The notes under the pieces were generated by a model. It saw only the letters and a list, made by a program, of their open reading frames with translations, was not told the DNA's origin and did not search any database. Position numbers and translations under genes: made by a program. Positions 16,944 to 24,885 of a stretch of DNA of 64,000 nucleotides are shown here, one piece after another. Each line of letters opens with the position of its first letter. Within the stretch, counting starts at the first letter, position 1. The stretch is from Bin87 sp965208015 (GTDB taxonomy: Bacteria; Chloroflexota; Dehalococcoidia; Lucifugimonadales; UBA3495), in contig CBDBNT010000004.1 in assembly GCA_965208015.1 (NCBI GenBank), positions 620,001-684,000 of the forward strand, in the 5' to 3' direction.

Positions 16944-18245
16944 ATGACCCGGCACCGATCCGCATCCTCCAGCCCACGCAGCGTCAAGTTCAGGAAAGGC
17001 GTGTATTGGCGACTGCTCGCCCTGTGCTGCGTCTGCGCGACGCTCGTGCCGATGGCGGGCTTTGAGCGGGGGCCGATCACCTTTGCGACCGCCCCATACC
17101 GATTCAGCCCGGCGGGATGGGAGCTGGCCAACCTGCCCGACAAATGGATCAGGAGATGGGTGAACCGACCATCGACCCTGCCACTGGATTTCAGACGTGA
17201 GCAACGAGTTGCGGACGCGCACGAATTTTTCGCGGTGAGCCGGTCGCTGTGGGTGATAGAACAGCAACTCCTGGAACTGCAAGCCGGGGTGACAATCGCT
17301 CCCGGCGACATATCCTCCCTGCAAGAACGGCGGAACCGGCTTCTGGATCGTCAGGGCGAACTGCGCCCGGCGGTTGAAGAGACCCTGGAAACGGCCATAG
17401 CGGAGACCTTGGGATCGTTGGGATTTTGGGCCTGGAGCGGCCCGTTCCCGCCAGTGGACACCGTGCTGTCCGGGTCTCCGACTATCCTGGTCACTTCACC
17501 GCGCGACCAGATTGAACGACTAGATACCGTGACCATGCAAACGGGCTTGACCAACGAGGAACGGGACCGGGTCGAATCACGGGTGGAGGGGCAAACGGAC
17601 CTGTCAGCGGTGGTGCTGAACACCGGAGGCATCGCGCTGTACCCGTCCATCGCAATCCCCCACGCTGGCCTTGACTTCGCGCTGGAAGTCGCCGCCCACG
17701 AATGGGTGCACCATTGGCTGTGGTTTCGACCATTGGGCCGCCGGTATTTTCAGGGCGGGGACTTGACGACGATGAACGAGACCGTGGCGAATATCGCCGG
17801 GAGGGAGATTGGCGAAATGGCGCGGAAACGGCTGGACCGATACGCCCCCAGTTCACCGGGCGCGCATCTGCACAATCCACCAGTTGGGGTCAGTGAGTCC
17901 GGCAACGATCTGCCCCCCTTCGATTTCCAGGGGGAGATGCGCGCCACCCGGATCCGCGTCGACGAGCTGCTGGCGGCCGGCCAGGTGGAGCAAGCGGAGG
18001 CGTACATGGAAGAGCGGCGCAAGGAGTTCGTGGCCCACGGATATCGGCTGCGCCGGCTCAACCAAGCGTACTTCGCTTTCCACGGCACGTATGCCGATAC
18101 CGGCGCGGCCGGCGTGAGCGTCGTCGGTCAGCAGATCGAAGAGCTGCGCCGGCGCAGCCCGAGCCTGGCCGACTTCCTCCGCACGGTCGCCGAATTCACG
18201 ACGCCCGACGAGCTATCAGAGTACCTGTCCGCGCCGGCGCCGTGA
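16944..18245 (+). CDS. Putative secreted zinc metallopeptidase, 433 aa
   Basis: An unclassified protein with a basic N-terminus and one hydrophobic segment (WRLLALCCVCATLVPMAG, residues 22-39), so it is exported or membrane-anchored. A zinc site is visible: H252-E253-x2-H256 in AAHEWVHHW and Glu279 in MNETVANIAG, 22 residues after the motif, as in gluzincins. The second half is helical, with a Glu/Arg-rich stretch ending LADFLRTVAEF. Substrate unknown. It is divergent from the adenosyltransferase operon. Confidence 0.75.
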   Translation: MTRHRSASSSPRSVKFRKGVYWRLLALCCVCATLVPMAGFERGPITFATAPYRFSPAGWELANLPDKWIRRWVNRPSTLPLDFRREQRVADAHEFFAVSRSLWVIEQQLLELQAGVTIAPGDISSLQERRNRLLDRQGELRPAVEETLETAIAETLGSLGFWAWSGPFPPVDTVLSGSPTILVTSPRDQIERLDTVTMQTGLTNEERDRVESRVEGQTDLSAVVLNTGGIALYPSIAIPHAGLDFALEVAAHEWVHHWLWFRPLGRRYFQGGDLTTMNETVANIAGREIGEMARKRLDRYAPSSPGAHLHNPPVGVSESGNDLPPFDFQGEMRATRIRVDELLAAGQVEQAEAYMEERRKEFVAHGYRLRRLNQAYFAFHGTYADTGAAGVSVVGQQIEELRRRSPSLADFLRTVAEFTTPDELSEYLSAPAP

Positions 18246-18271
18246 GCCGATCCGACCGCGCGGACTAGGGG

Positions 18272-18757
18272 TTATGCCGCTTTCAGGGCTTCCTCCAGCA
18301 GCGCGAGGGCGGTCCTGGCGAAAACCCACATGTTTGCCTCGCGGTCGGGGCTGCCGGTTTCCAGCGTTTGCGAGCGTTCCACCGGGCCGGCGACCCCAAA
18401 GCAGGCGTGGCCGTAGTTGTCGCCATAGCGGTTCCCGGTGGGTCCGCTGGCGCCGGTTTCCGCCAGGGCCCAGGTGGTGCCCAGCCGTTCCCGGGATGTT
18501 CGGGCGTTGAGCAGGGCGTAGTATTCAGTGCTGGCGCGGTGGCCTTCCATGGCGGAGTCGGGCACCTGCAGTAATCCGGCCTGGGCCACTCGCGTGTACA
18601 CCACGGAGCCACCCACGTAGTAGGCTGAGGCGCCGGGGATCGATACCAGGGCAGCGGAAATCAGTCCGCCGCATGAGGACTCCGACACCGCGAGGGTATC
18701 TCCGCGCTCTTTCAGCACAGCCGCGACGGACGCGGCCAAGTCTTGCAGTTCGCCCAT
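18272..18757 (-). CDS. CinA C-terminal domain protein (nicotinamide-nucleotide amidase-like)
   Basis: A 161-residue stand-alone CinA-C/PncC domain, which deamidates nicotinamide mononucleotide in NAD recycling. Key pieces are LAVSESSCGGLISAALVSIPGASAYYVGGSVVYT and AETGASGPTGNRYGD, both standard for the amidase. The N-terminal molybdopterin-like half of full CinA is absent, as in E. coli PncC-type proteins. nadE is found elsewhere in the window but not linked. Confidence 0.9.
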   Translation of the reverse strand: MGELQDLAASVAAVLKERGDTLAVSESSCGGLISAALVSIPGASAYYVGGSVVYTRVAQAGLLQVPDSAMEGHRASTEYYALLNARTSRERLGTTWALAETGASGPTGNRYGDNYGHACFGVAGPVERSQTLETGSPDREANMWVFARTALALLEEALKAA

Positions 18758-18779
18758 AATGAAACCTCCATGTTGTACT

Positions 18780-18875
18780 TACATCGATGCACAGGATATA
18801 CAAGATGCTTTTTGGCTTGAGCGGCGCGTCCCGCCATTTTCAATCATTATCCTGCTCATCCTGTATATCGATGTA
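18780..18875. repeat. Intergenic inverted repeat, MITE-like
   Basis: TACATCGAT at 18780-18788 and ATCGATGTA at 18867-18875 are perfect inverted arms. The match extends inward (ACAGGAT versus ATCCTGT), and an offset pairing of GATATACAAGATG with CATCCTGTATATC has one mismatch. The whole 96-bp unit sits between the CinA and NurA genes and is less GC-rich than its surroundings. It resembles small intergenic repeats rather than a terminator. Confidence 0.6.
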
Positions 18876-18887
18876 GAAGAGTTGACC

Positions 18888-20114
18888 TCACACCCAGGGC
18901 AGTCGTTTCGAGACGGTCTTGGCCGATTCGGGGGTCGGCAGCCCGTTTTGCTCCATCAGCATCAGCGTCAGCTTGCGAAACTCCTCGCGGTCCCGTCCGC
19001 TGACTACGGCCTGCTCGTGGGCTTCCGAGATTACCACGGGATACCCCAGGCCGAGTTCGCATTGCTTTGCCAGCATGGAATGGCCCAGCGCGAGCAACTC
19101 CGCGTCCTCGGCGACCCAATCCGGCACCTCGACACGGGCGACCTCGGCGCCGCTGTTGACGTAGTAGAACCGGCTCCACTCGGTACCCACCGCCAGATCC
19201 AGGGCGAAATGGGAGGTGCGGCGGCCGGTCTGGTAGAGTGGCGAGCGGTGCCCCGGTTGCAGCAGCGCGTCGAACAGTTCCCGGTCGTCGAAACCGGCCG
19301 CGGAGTCGCACTGCGGCAGGTCGGAACGGCGCGCGCTGCATCGTCGGGTGCACTCCGTCGGGTTGCTGACGCACAGGCAGGCGCGCACGGCTCCCGATAC
19401 CTCAGTGGTTTGCGGTCGGGAAGTGTAGGTGGCCAGTGCCACGGGGCGCTGACCACGGGAAGCCTGGCGCAAGCGAGCCAACGCGCCACGCAGGCGCTCA
19501 TTCACCAGGGTTTCAACCACGTACCTGGGATAGTTCCCGCGCTGTATGTCCCAGAAAGCCAGGGTGCCGTCCAACAATGCGAGGACGGGCATGGAAGAAA
19601 AAGATGCCTCGACCGCGTCGGCAAGCCGCTCTACCTCCCGCACCGTGCGCAGCGCGCCGAGCAGAGCGCCGGATATGGGTGTCTCTGCGTTGGAGCCGTC
19701 GTCCGGGCGGAGGTAAAGATCGCTGTCGCCGGTGGCCAGCGTGGGTTCGCTGAAAAACTGGCAATCAGGGTTCGCGCCGTAGGTCAAGGAACATCCGCCC
19801 AGGTTGATCAGGTAGCAACGCAGCGGCAGATGGCGGTCCACGTCGATGTGCGAGCCGTCAACCGAAACCGCCATCCATTCCCCGGGCGGCGACGGCGGCG
19901 GGATGCTGGCCAGCATACCCTCGGGTCCGGTGCGTGCCACGATAAAGGGACGACCGCCAGCAGACGCGGTGCGCCGAGCGGCCTCGTCAGGGGTTACCGC
20001 CAGCGCGCGGTCCAGAGTGTCCGCAAACCTTTGCCGTCGCGACCGGGCCGTGGCCGACAAGCCATCCATGGCCGACATCATCTGGTGGGCCGTCTGGCCG
20101 AAGTCCAACGCCAT
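18888..20114 (-). CDS. NurA domain nuclease
   Basis: A 408-residue protein with the NurA nuclease layout: VSVDGSHIDVDRH (metal-binding Asp after the first strand), VLALLDGTLAFWDI (second Asp), YTSRPQTTEVSG, and the C-terminal YPVVISEAHEQAVVSGRDREEF. NurA is a 5'-3' nuclease that works with the HerA helicase in DNA end resection. HerA is not in this window. A Cys-rich stretch of about 25 residues (CLCVSNPTEC onward, four or more Cys) in the middle may bind metal. Its start abuts the stop of the PaREP1-like gene. Confidence 0.87.
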   Translation of the reverse strand: MALDFGQTAHQMMSAMDGLSATARSRRQRFADTLDRALAVTPDEAARRTASAGGRPFIVARTGPEGMLASIPPPSPPGEWMAVSVDGSHIDVDRHLPLRCYLINLGGCSLTYGANPDCQFFSEPTLATGDSDLYLRPDDGSNAETPISGALLGALRTVREVERLADAVEASFSSMPVLALLDGTLAFWDIQRGNYPRYVVETLVNERLRGALARLRQASRGQRPVALATYTSRPQTTEVSGAVRACLCVSNPTECTRRCSARRSDLPQCDSAAGFDDRELFDALLQPGHRSPLYQTGRRTSHFALDLAVGTEWSRFYYVNSGAEVARVEVPDWVAEDAELLALGHSMLAKQCELGLGYPVVISEAHEQAVVSGRDREEFRKLTLMLMEQNGLPTPESAKTVSKRLPWV

Positions 20115-20486
20115 CTAACTATCAACGACCGGCATTTCGGGCAGCAACAGCACGCGGTTGACGAAAAGATGAACTGACGGACGGTCGCGATCTATCTCGT
20201 AGTCCTGCATGAAATCGTGGTAAAAGTTGGCGTGAAACTTTTCCGCTACGCTGAATTGTGCGGCCAAAATAGGTTCTCGCAATTCATCAGCCAGGCGGTC
20301 GGCAGCGACTTTCAGGGAGCGGTGATCGCCAAAACGCCATCCACGCTGCTGGGCAGCGGCCGTTACAGCGTGGGCGGCGGCCCCCCACAGTTTTTCGGAG
20401 CCCTGCAAAATGTCGCCGGCGGCAAACTCCGAGTCCGAAGCTGCCAGAAAATCTTGCGCCGTTTGAGAATGTTTCCCGGTCAACAT
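20115..20486 (-). CDS. PaREP1-like (HEPN-type) family protein, copy 2
   Basis: A 123-residue relative of the proteins at 4677-5168 and 31391-31749. Shared blocks are HSQTAxxFL, EFAAGDxLQGSEKLxGAA, QQRGWR, and EKFHANFYHDFMQDYEI. PaREP1/DUF-type HEPN-like proteins have no established role. It lies directly ahead of nurA (no gap) and 21 nt after selB, all on the minus strand, so the three could form one transcript selB - this gene - nurA. Confidence 0.75.
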   Translation of the reverse strand: MLTGKHSQTAQDFLAASDSEFAAGDILQGSEKLWGAAAHAVTAAAQQRGWRFGDHRSLKVAADRLADELREPILAAQFSVAEKFHANFYHDFMQDYEIDRDRPSVHLFVNRVLLLPEMPVVDS

Positions 20487-20507
20487 GTCGTCTCTCTTTC
20501 AACCATG

Positions 20508-22373
20508 CTAGCGCAGCACACGCTCGTCGCCGACGCGCCGGGTGATGCGCTGCTGGTCCAGGTATTCCAGCAGGGGCAGGACGTACTTGCGACTGGTGCC
20601 GAAGATGGTGCGGGCGTCGGCCACGGTCACGCTGCCGTTGGCGTTGAGGTGTTCCACGATGCGACCGGCCATGTCCTCGTAGGCCGCCGTAGTGAACACC
20701 ACCGTCTCGTTGACTTTCACCACGTCGCCCCGTTCCTGGAGATGCGCCAGCAGTTCGGGATCCACCGGCCGGTCGGTGGGCGGCGACCAGGGCTCGGCGG
20801 CTAGGATGGCCAGATACTCGGCAATTTCGGACTGCTGGACGTCGCTGAGTTCCACGCGATGGTCCGGCGTTCGCACCAGGCCGTTATCATCGGCGACTGC
20901 GCCTTCATCGGCCAACCTGGCCGCGGCACGCAGGTACACCGGCTGCGAGACCCCAAGCCGGCTGCGCAGTTCTTGCGGCGGCGCTCCTCGCCGGAGCGGG
21001 TACTGGTTGTGGTACGCCTGCAATGCGACCTGGGCTTGATTTCGCACAATATCCCAGCCGCGCCGGGAGTAGACCACCGCATCGCCCTGCGCACCCATTT
21101 CACCCAGGGCCACTATCTCCTCGGATTCGATCAAGGCGCCAATCCGCTCAAGGATTTCCGCTTCGGAAAGGTTGGAGCGTTGCGAAAGGGTCCGCAGGTC
21201 GCACGGGCCCATTTGGTCGGCGATGGTCAGGATGACATCCTCGCTGGCGCCGGCGTCCAACGTGGTGAGTCGCTCCAGCACCTCGGGAGCGAACCGGCGG
21301 TGGCGACGACGGGGGTTAGGGTCGGCCACCTGTCCGCCGCCCAGGGTGTCCTCGGAGGACCGCAGGACGAAGAAGTCGCCCTTGACCATCGGTAACGGCT
21401 CGTCCAGCAGCACCTGCACCCAGCCCTCGCTGCCCGGCTGGAGACGGTCGGCGTCCAAGAGCCGCACGCGGCCGGTGGTCTCGCTGGTGAAGAGGTGGAA
21501 GGTCACGCCCTCGTTGTGCTTCAGCGCGTGAGGGGCGCCCTTCACCATGCGCAGGTTGGCGTCGAACCGGCGAGTGGGTCGCAGCCAGCCGGGGTTGGTG
21601 AGCACCTCGCCGCGCATGACGTCATCGCGGGAGATGCCTGACAGGTTCAGGGCCAGCCGGACTCCGGGCGCGGCGGCGTCGAGGCGGGACTTGTGGCTCT
21701 GCAAGCCGCGGATCCGCGCCTGGCGGCCCGACGGAGCCAGTTCAATCTGCTGTCCCACGGCCACTGATCCGTCGATCAACGTGCCGGTGATCACGGTCCC
21801 GAACCCGCTAACGGTGAAGCAGCGGTCGATAGGCAGGCGGGGCCGGCCCAGGTCGCGGCGGGTCTCGGTGTCGTTCAGGATGTCGTCGATCACCGCCTTC
21901 AGATCGTCGATGCCCTCGCCCGTGTAGGCGGACACCGGAGCCATGGGGCAACCCTCGAAGGCGGTGCCCGCCAGGGTGTCTTCCACTTCCGCCTTGACCA
22001 GTTCCACCAGCTCTTCGTCAACGAGATCCACCTTGGTGATGACCACCAGGCCGCGGCGGATGCGCAGGATGTCGAGGATGGCCAGGTGCTCCCGGGTCTG
22101 CGGCATCACGCTCTCGTCGGCGGCGACGATGAGCATGGCGAGGTCGATGGCGCCCACGCCGGCCAGCATGTTCTTGATGAACCGCTCGTGTCCTGGCACG
22201 TCGACGATGCTGACCTCACGACCGCTGGGCAGGGTCATCCAGGCGAAACCGAGGTCAACGGTCATCTCCCGTTCCTTCTCCTCGGGCAGACGGTCGGGAT
22301 CTATGTCAGTGAGGGCTTTGACCAAGGTGGATTTGCCGTGGTCTACATGCCCGGCGGTTCCGATGACGTACAT
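20508..22373 (-). CDS. selB: Selenocysteine-specific elongation factor SelB
   Basis: A 621-residue translational GTPase that delivers Sec-tRNA to in-frame UGA codons by binding the SECIS hairpin. GTPase motifs are complete: GTAGHVDHGKSTL, DVPGHERFIKNML and TKVDL. It has an EF-Tu-like domain pair, then a roughly 250-residue C-terminal region with winged-helix repeats (for example LSQRSNLSEAEILERIG and VTVADARTIFGTSRKYVLPLLEYLDQQRITRRVGDERVLR) that binds SECIS RNA. Its presence predicts selenoproteins, and one is found at 51567-52106. selA, selD and tRNA-Sec are not in the window. Confidence 0.95.
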   Translation of the reverse strand: MYVIGTAGHVDHGKSTLVKALTDIDPDRLPEEKEREMTVDLGFAWMTLPSGREVSIVDVPGHERFIKNMLAGVGAIDLAMLIVAADESVMPQTREHLAILDILRIRRGLVVITKVDLVDEELVELVKAEVEDTLAGTAFEGCPMAPVSAYTGEGIDDLKAVIDDILNDTETRRDLGRPRLPIDRCFTVSGFGTVITGTLIDGSVAVGQQIELAPSGRQARIRGLQSHKSRLDAAAPGVRLALNLSGISRDDVMRGEVLTNPGWLRPTRRFDANLRMVKGAPHALKHNEGVTFHLFTSETTGRVRLLDADRLQPGSEGWVQVLLDEPLPMVKGDFFVLRSSEDTLGGGQVADPNPRRRHRRFAPEVLERLTTLDAGASEDVILTIADQMGPCDLRTLSQRSNLSEAEILERIGALIESEEIVALGEMGAQGDAVVYSRRGWDIVRNQAQVALQAYHNQYPLRRGAPPQELRSRLGVSQPVYLRAAARLADEGAVADDNGLVRTPDHRVELSDVQQSEIAEYLAILAAEPWSPPTDRPVDPELLAHLQERGDVVKVNETVVFTTAAYEDMAGRIVEHLNANGSVTVADARTIFGTSRKYVLPLLEYLDQQRITRRVGDERVLR

Positions 22374-22479
22374 GGCGGTTGGTCCCTAGGTGACATGCGG
22401 TGACGAGAATGCCAGGTTGGTGTGCGCCGCCATTATACTTGACGCCGCCTGCCGCCAACATTTTAGTAATACTGCTGAA

Positions 22480-22558
22480 CGAGCCGGCGACAAGATGCCG
22501 GGGCATCTTACCATGAGGGTTGGCCACTCTCAGCAAAATCGGATAGCTGGCTCGTTTT
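22480..22558 (+). repeat. Structured repeat A (three-way junction)
   Basis: CGAGCCGGC pairs with GCTGGCTCG (9 bp with one G-T) and encloses two hairpins: AAGATGC/GCATCTT around CGGG, and TGAGGGT/ACTCTCA around TGGCC. Four T follow the closing stem on the plus strand. A diverged second copy is at 24047-24133, and the two bracket the methyltransferase gene. Could be a small RNA, a recombination site or a MITE-like unit; class unknown. Confidence 0.7.
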
Positions 22559-22575
22559 GTTCTTGGCGTCCTGCT

Positions 22576-23961
22576 CTACACTAGTCGCGGCTGTACCGGC
22601 TGACCAGTATTCGGGTCTAGCATCGTCGGGGTTCTGGGCAACCTGTTATCAAAGTACTCTTCTATTGACCAGAGTTGTGCTCGCGGGTATGTTTCTGCGC
22701 CGACAGTTATGCGGCCTTTGCCGGCGGTTTCAGCCCAGGCATGGCTGCCAGAGCCGAGCTTGTCTAAGGTGATGAAAACGCCCATCGCAGCATTTTCTCT
22801 GTCCATTGCCGTCAGAAAAGCGCGGACTTGATCAATAGTGGCCCGTCCACCTTTAACCTGGGCCAGTACCAACGGGGATTCGTGGTCGTTGGGTCTCACC
22901 TGCATTCTGCCGCGCCCATCGATGCCGCCATCGCCGACTTTGACTTCATTTGGGGCGAGGCCTGCTATACGGGTGACCGCCCAGGCCTCGAAGTCCTGGG
23001 GGTTTCCCCGCGCAAGACGACGCGCGCCCGCAATATCCTGGGGTATACCCGCTATGTTGGCTTGTATTCCCCGAGGCGTCAGACGGTTTTGTGTGATATC
23101 GATTGCATACGGTGAGATGTCTACTCCGATCCACTGTCTGTTGAGATTGGCAGCAGCTACTATTGTTGTGCCACCGCCACAGAATGGGTCCAGAACAAGG
23201 CCGTTTTCGTCAGATGATGCGCGGATGATGCGCTCGAGCAAAGCGACTGGTTTCTGGGTAGGATAACCAATTCGCTCGCTCGACATATTGATGACCGGCC
23301 TTACCGCATCACCATCCCACACATCCCGCATGTATACGTCTGCGAAGGGTCGGCCTTGTTCGTCGAACTGCTGGTTGAAAAACGGCCTTTCGTAGATCAC
23401 ACGCTCTTGTGGCGGTTGATGTTGGTAGGCATTAGTTTTCACGTAAAACAGCAGGGTATCGTGTTTGCGTGGCCAGTACCGCGTACTGACTCCCCCAGTC
23501 CGGTACGCCCATACTACTTCGTTGCGGAAATTGCCTGCTCCAAACACCCCGTCCATCAGGATCTTGAGATAATGGCTTGCAGTGGGATCGCAGTGCAAGT
23601 AGATGCTCGCAGTGGATTTCATTAGCCGTCGCATCTCTGGGAGCCTTTCGGCCATGTAGCTGACATAAGCTAACATTCCAGAGCCGCCTAGAAAATGTTG
23701 CAACCCTGTAACTGCGCGGTGAGCCGGGTGAGTTACGTCGTTTGCGATACGGTTGGTTCTATCAACCGCTGACGCATCCCACTTCCAAGTGTCTCGGAAT
23801 GCTCTCACCTGAGCAGGGACGCCGTTGCCTTCTCCAAAGAGGATATTGTAGTTGGCATTGCTGTTGAATGGAGGGTCGAGATAAATCAGGTCAACGCTCT
23901 CAGACGGCCACTGCCGCATCCAGTCGAGGCAGTCCCCGTAGTACAGGGTTTGCGGGTCCAT
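22576..23961 (-). CDS. DNA methyltransferase fused to an Mrr-like endonuclease domain
   Basis: A 461-residue fusion. The N-terminal part is an amino-methyltransferase of the beta class: the catalytic DPPF is at residues 29-32 and the SAM-binding motif VLDPFCGGGTTIVAAANL comes later, near residue 260. The C-terminal 140 residues carry a restriction-endonuclease fold of the Mrr type: DFEAWAV, then GDGGIDGRG, then VLAQVKGG, matching the D-(Q/E)-x-K nuclease core. It therefore looks like a single-chain modification-restriction protein that modifies and cuts DNA. The gene is bracketed by structured repeats A and B and is visibly less GC-rich than its neighbours, indicating transfer. Confidence 0.9.
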   Translation of the reverse strand: MDPQTLYYGDCLDWMRQWPSESVDLIYLDPPFNSNANYNILFGEGNGVPAQVRAFRDTWKWDASAVDRTNRIANDVTHPAHRAVTGLQHFLGGSGMLAYVSYMAERLPEMRRLMKSTASIYLHCDPTASHYLKILMDGVFGAGNFRNEVVWAYRTGGVSTRYWPRKHDTLLFYVKTNAYQHQPPQERVIYERPFFNQQFDEQGRPFADVYMRDVWDGDAVRPVINMSSERIGYPTQKPVALLERIIRASSDENGLVLDPFCGGGTTIVAAANLNRQWIGVDISPYAIDITQNRLTPRGIQANIAGIPQDIAGARRLARGNPQDFEAWAVTRIAGLAPNEVKVGDGGIDGRGRMQVRPNDHESPLVLAQVKGGRATIDQVRAFLTAMDRENAAMGVFITLDKLGSGSHAWAETAGKGRITVGAETYPRAQLWSIEEYFDNRLPRTPTMLDPNTGQPVQPRLV

Positions 23962-24046
23962 TGCATGATCCTTCTTTATTTAGAGAGTACGGCCGCAGAT
24001 AGGCTTGACTAAGGCTATCGTGCGTGGTAATTTTGCGTTGCTGCAG

Positions 24047-24133
24047 GAGCCGGCGACAAGAGGCCCGGGGCCTCTTCCTGTCATGATGAGCACGTAGCGC
24101 TTTGAAATGACATGGATAGTCGGCTCGATTTTT
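24047..24133 (+). repeat. Structured repeat B (three-way junction)
   Basis: GAGCCGGC pairs with GTCGGCTC, enclosing AAGAGGCC/GGCCTCTT around CGG and a second stem TGTCAT/ATGACA with a 22-nt loop, then ATTTTT. It shares the head TGCTG-N3-GAGCCGGCGACAAGA and the tail GGATAG-N2-GGCTCG with copy A, while helix bases differ in a pairing-preserving way. It lies upstream of the methyltransferase start and downstream of the DUF3800 stop. Confidence 0.7.
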
Positions 24134-24141
24134 ACTTTAAA

Positions 24142-24798
24142 TCAAACTGGGAATATGCCGGTAAATACGTCATACTCTGACTCGATTTTGCTGCCGATCA
24201 AGCTATACGAACGCATATCATCAAGCTCCCACTTACGGCGCAGGGCCCAAGCGCAATAATCCGCAACTTGCAACATAGAACTGGACAAAGCAGGTTGTAT
24301 ATCTATAGTAATAGTAACATCAGGACGCATCTTATTTTCTGTGGTTCGCACCTCGGAGATAAAAGCTCGTTGCATTGCATTTGTACCTATTGATGCCGCC
24401 ATTATATGTATGTCTCCCGATACATTTGACAACATTGAGATTAAACCTGCTAGATGGAGGCGCCAAGCAAATCCATAAAACTGAGCATGCGAATTTTGCA
24501 ATTCAGTGCGAACCTTGCGCTTTTCAATGATCGTAGCGTCGATTCTGAAATCGTGCTGCTTCAGAAGATTGAAAACTCGGTCTCGGACGTGCTGTCTGTC
24601 CTCGCTAGCGTGAAAGCCCCCGGCCACGGGAACGCCGATATTGATTAGGTCTTTCTGCAGTGCCCGCAGGTCGGCTCCCAAAACGTCATCGTCAACTGTC
24701 ACGCTGGCCAATATGAAAAACTTGGTGGCGCCGACCCCTTGGCTGAAGTCAAAATTGCCGGATTCGTCAGCGTAAACGTGGACTGTCATCGTTATCAT
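24142..24798 (-). CDS. DUF3800 domain protein
   Basis: A 218-residue protein with the DUF3800 signature YADESGNFDF at the N-terminus, a strand-helix core and the C-terminal LQVADYCAWALRRKWE. DUF3800 proteins are frequent on mobile elements and in defence islands and have an RNase H-like fold, but their activity is undefined. A second ATG three codons in (MTVHVYADESG) is equally possible as start. The gene is the most AT-rich in this part of the window, unlike the GC-rich neighbours, so recent acquisition is likely. Confidence 0.83.
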   Translation of the reverse strand: MITMTVHVYADESGNFDFSQGVGATKFFILASVTVDDDVLGADLRALQKDLINIGVPVAGGFHASEDRQHVRDRVFNLLKQHDFRIDATIIEKRKVRTELQNSHAQFYGFAWRLHLAGLISMLSNVSGDIHIMAASIGTNAMQRAFISEVRTTENKMRPDVTITIDIQPALSSSMLQVADYCAWALRRKWELDDMRSYSLIGSKIESEYDVFTGIFPV

Positions 24799-24829
24799 CC
24801 CTGAACTTCAGAAATCAACCAAACCGAGT

Positions 24830-24861
24830 AACGCCGGCACCCGAAAGGGAGCGCCGGCGTT
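24830..24861 (-). terminator. Hairpin downstream of the MDR dehydrogenase
   Basis: AACGCCGGC and GCCGGCGTT form a perfect 9-bp stem, with extra pairing inside the loop, 25 nt after the dehydrogenase stop and 32 nt before the DUF3800 start. No T-tract on the minus strand. It probably separates the two genes. Confidence 0.5.
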
Positions 24862-24885
24862 GTCTACGCAAAGTGTCGTGGTCGG

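Noticed and set aside
24079..24119. TGATGAG...GAAA in repeat B as a hammerhead ribozyme
   Set aside because: Copy A has no such core, and the flanking helices do not match the hammerhead layout, so it is chance.
22480..24133. Repeats A and B as integron attC sites or group II intron domain V
   Set aside because: No GTTRRRY/RYYYAAC boxes, no integron integrase, no reverse transcriptase, and the fold is a three-way junction.
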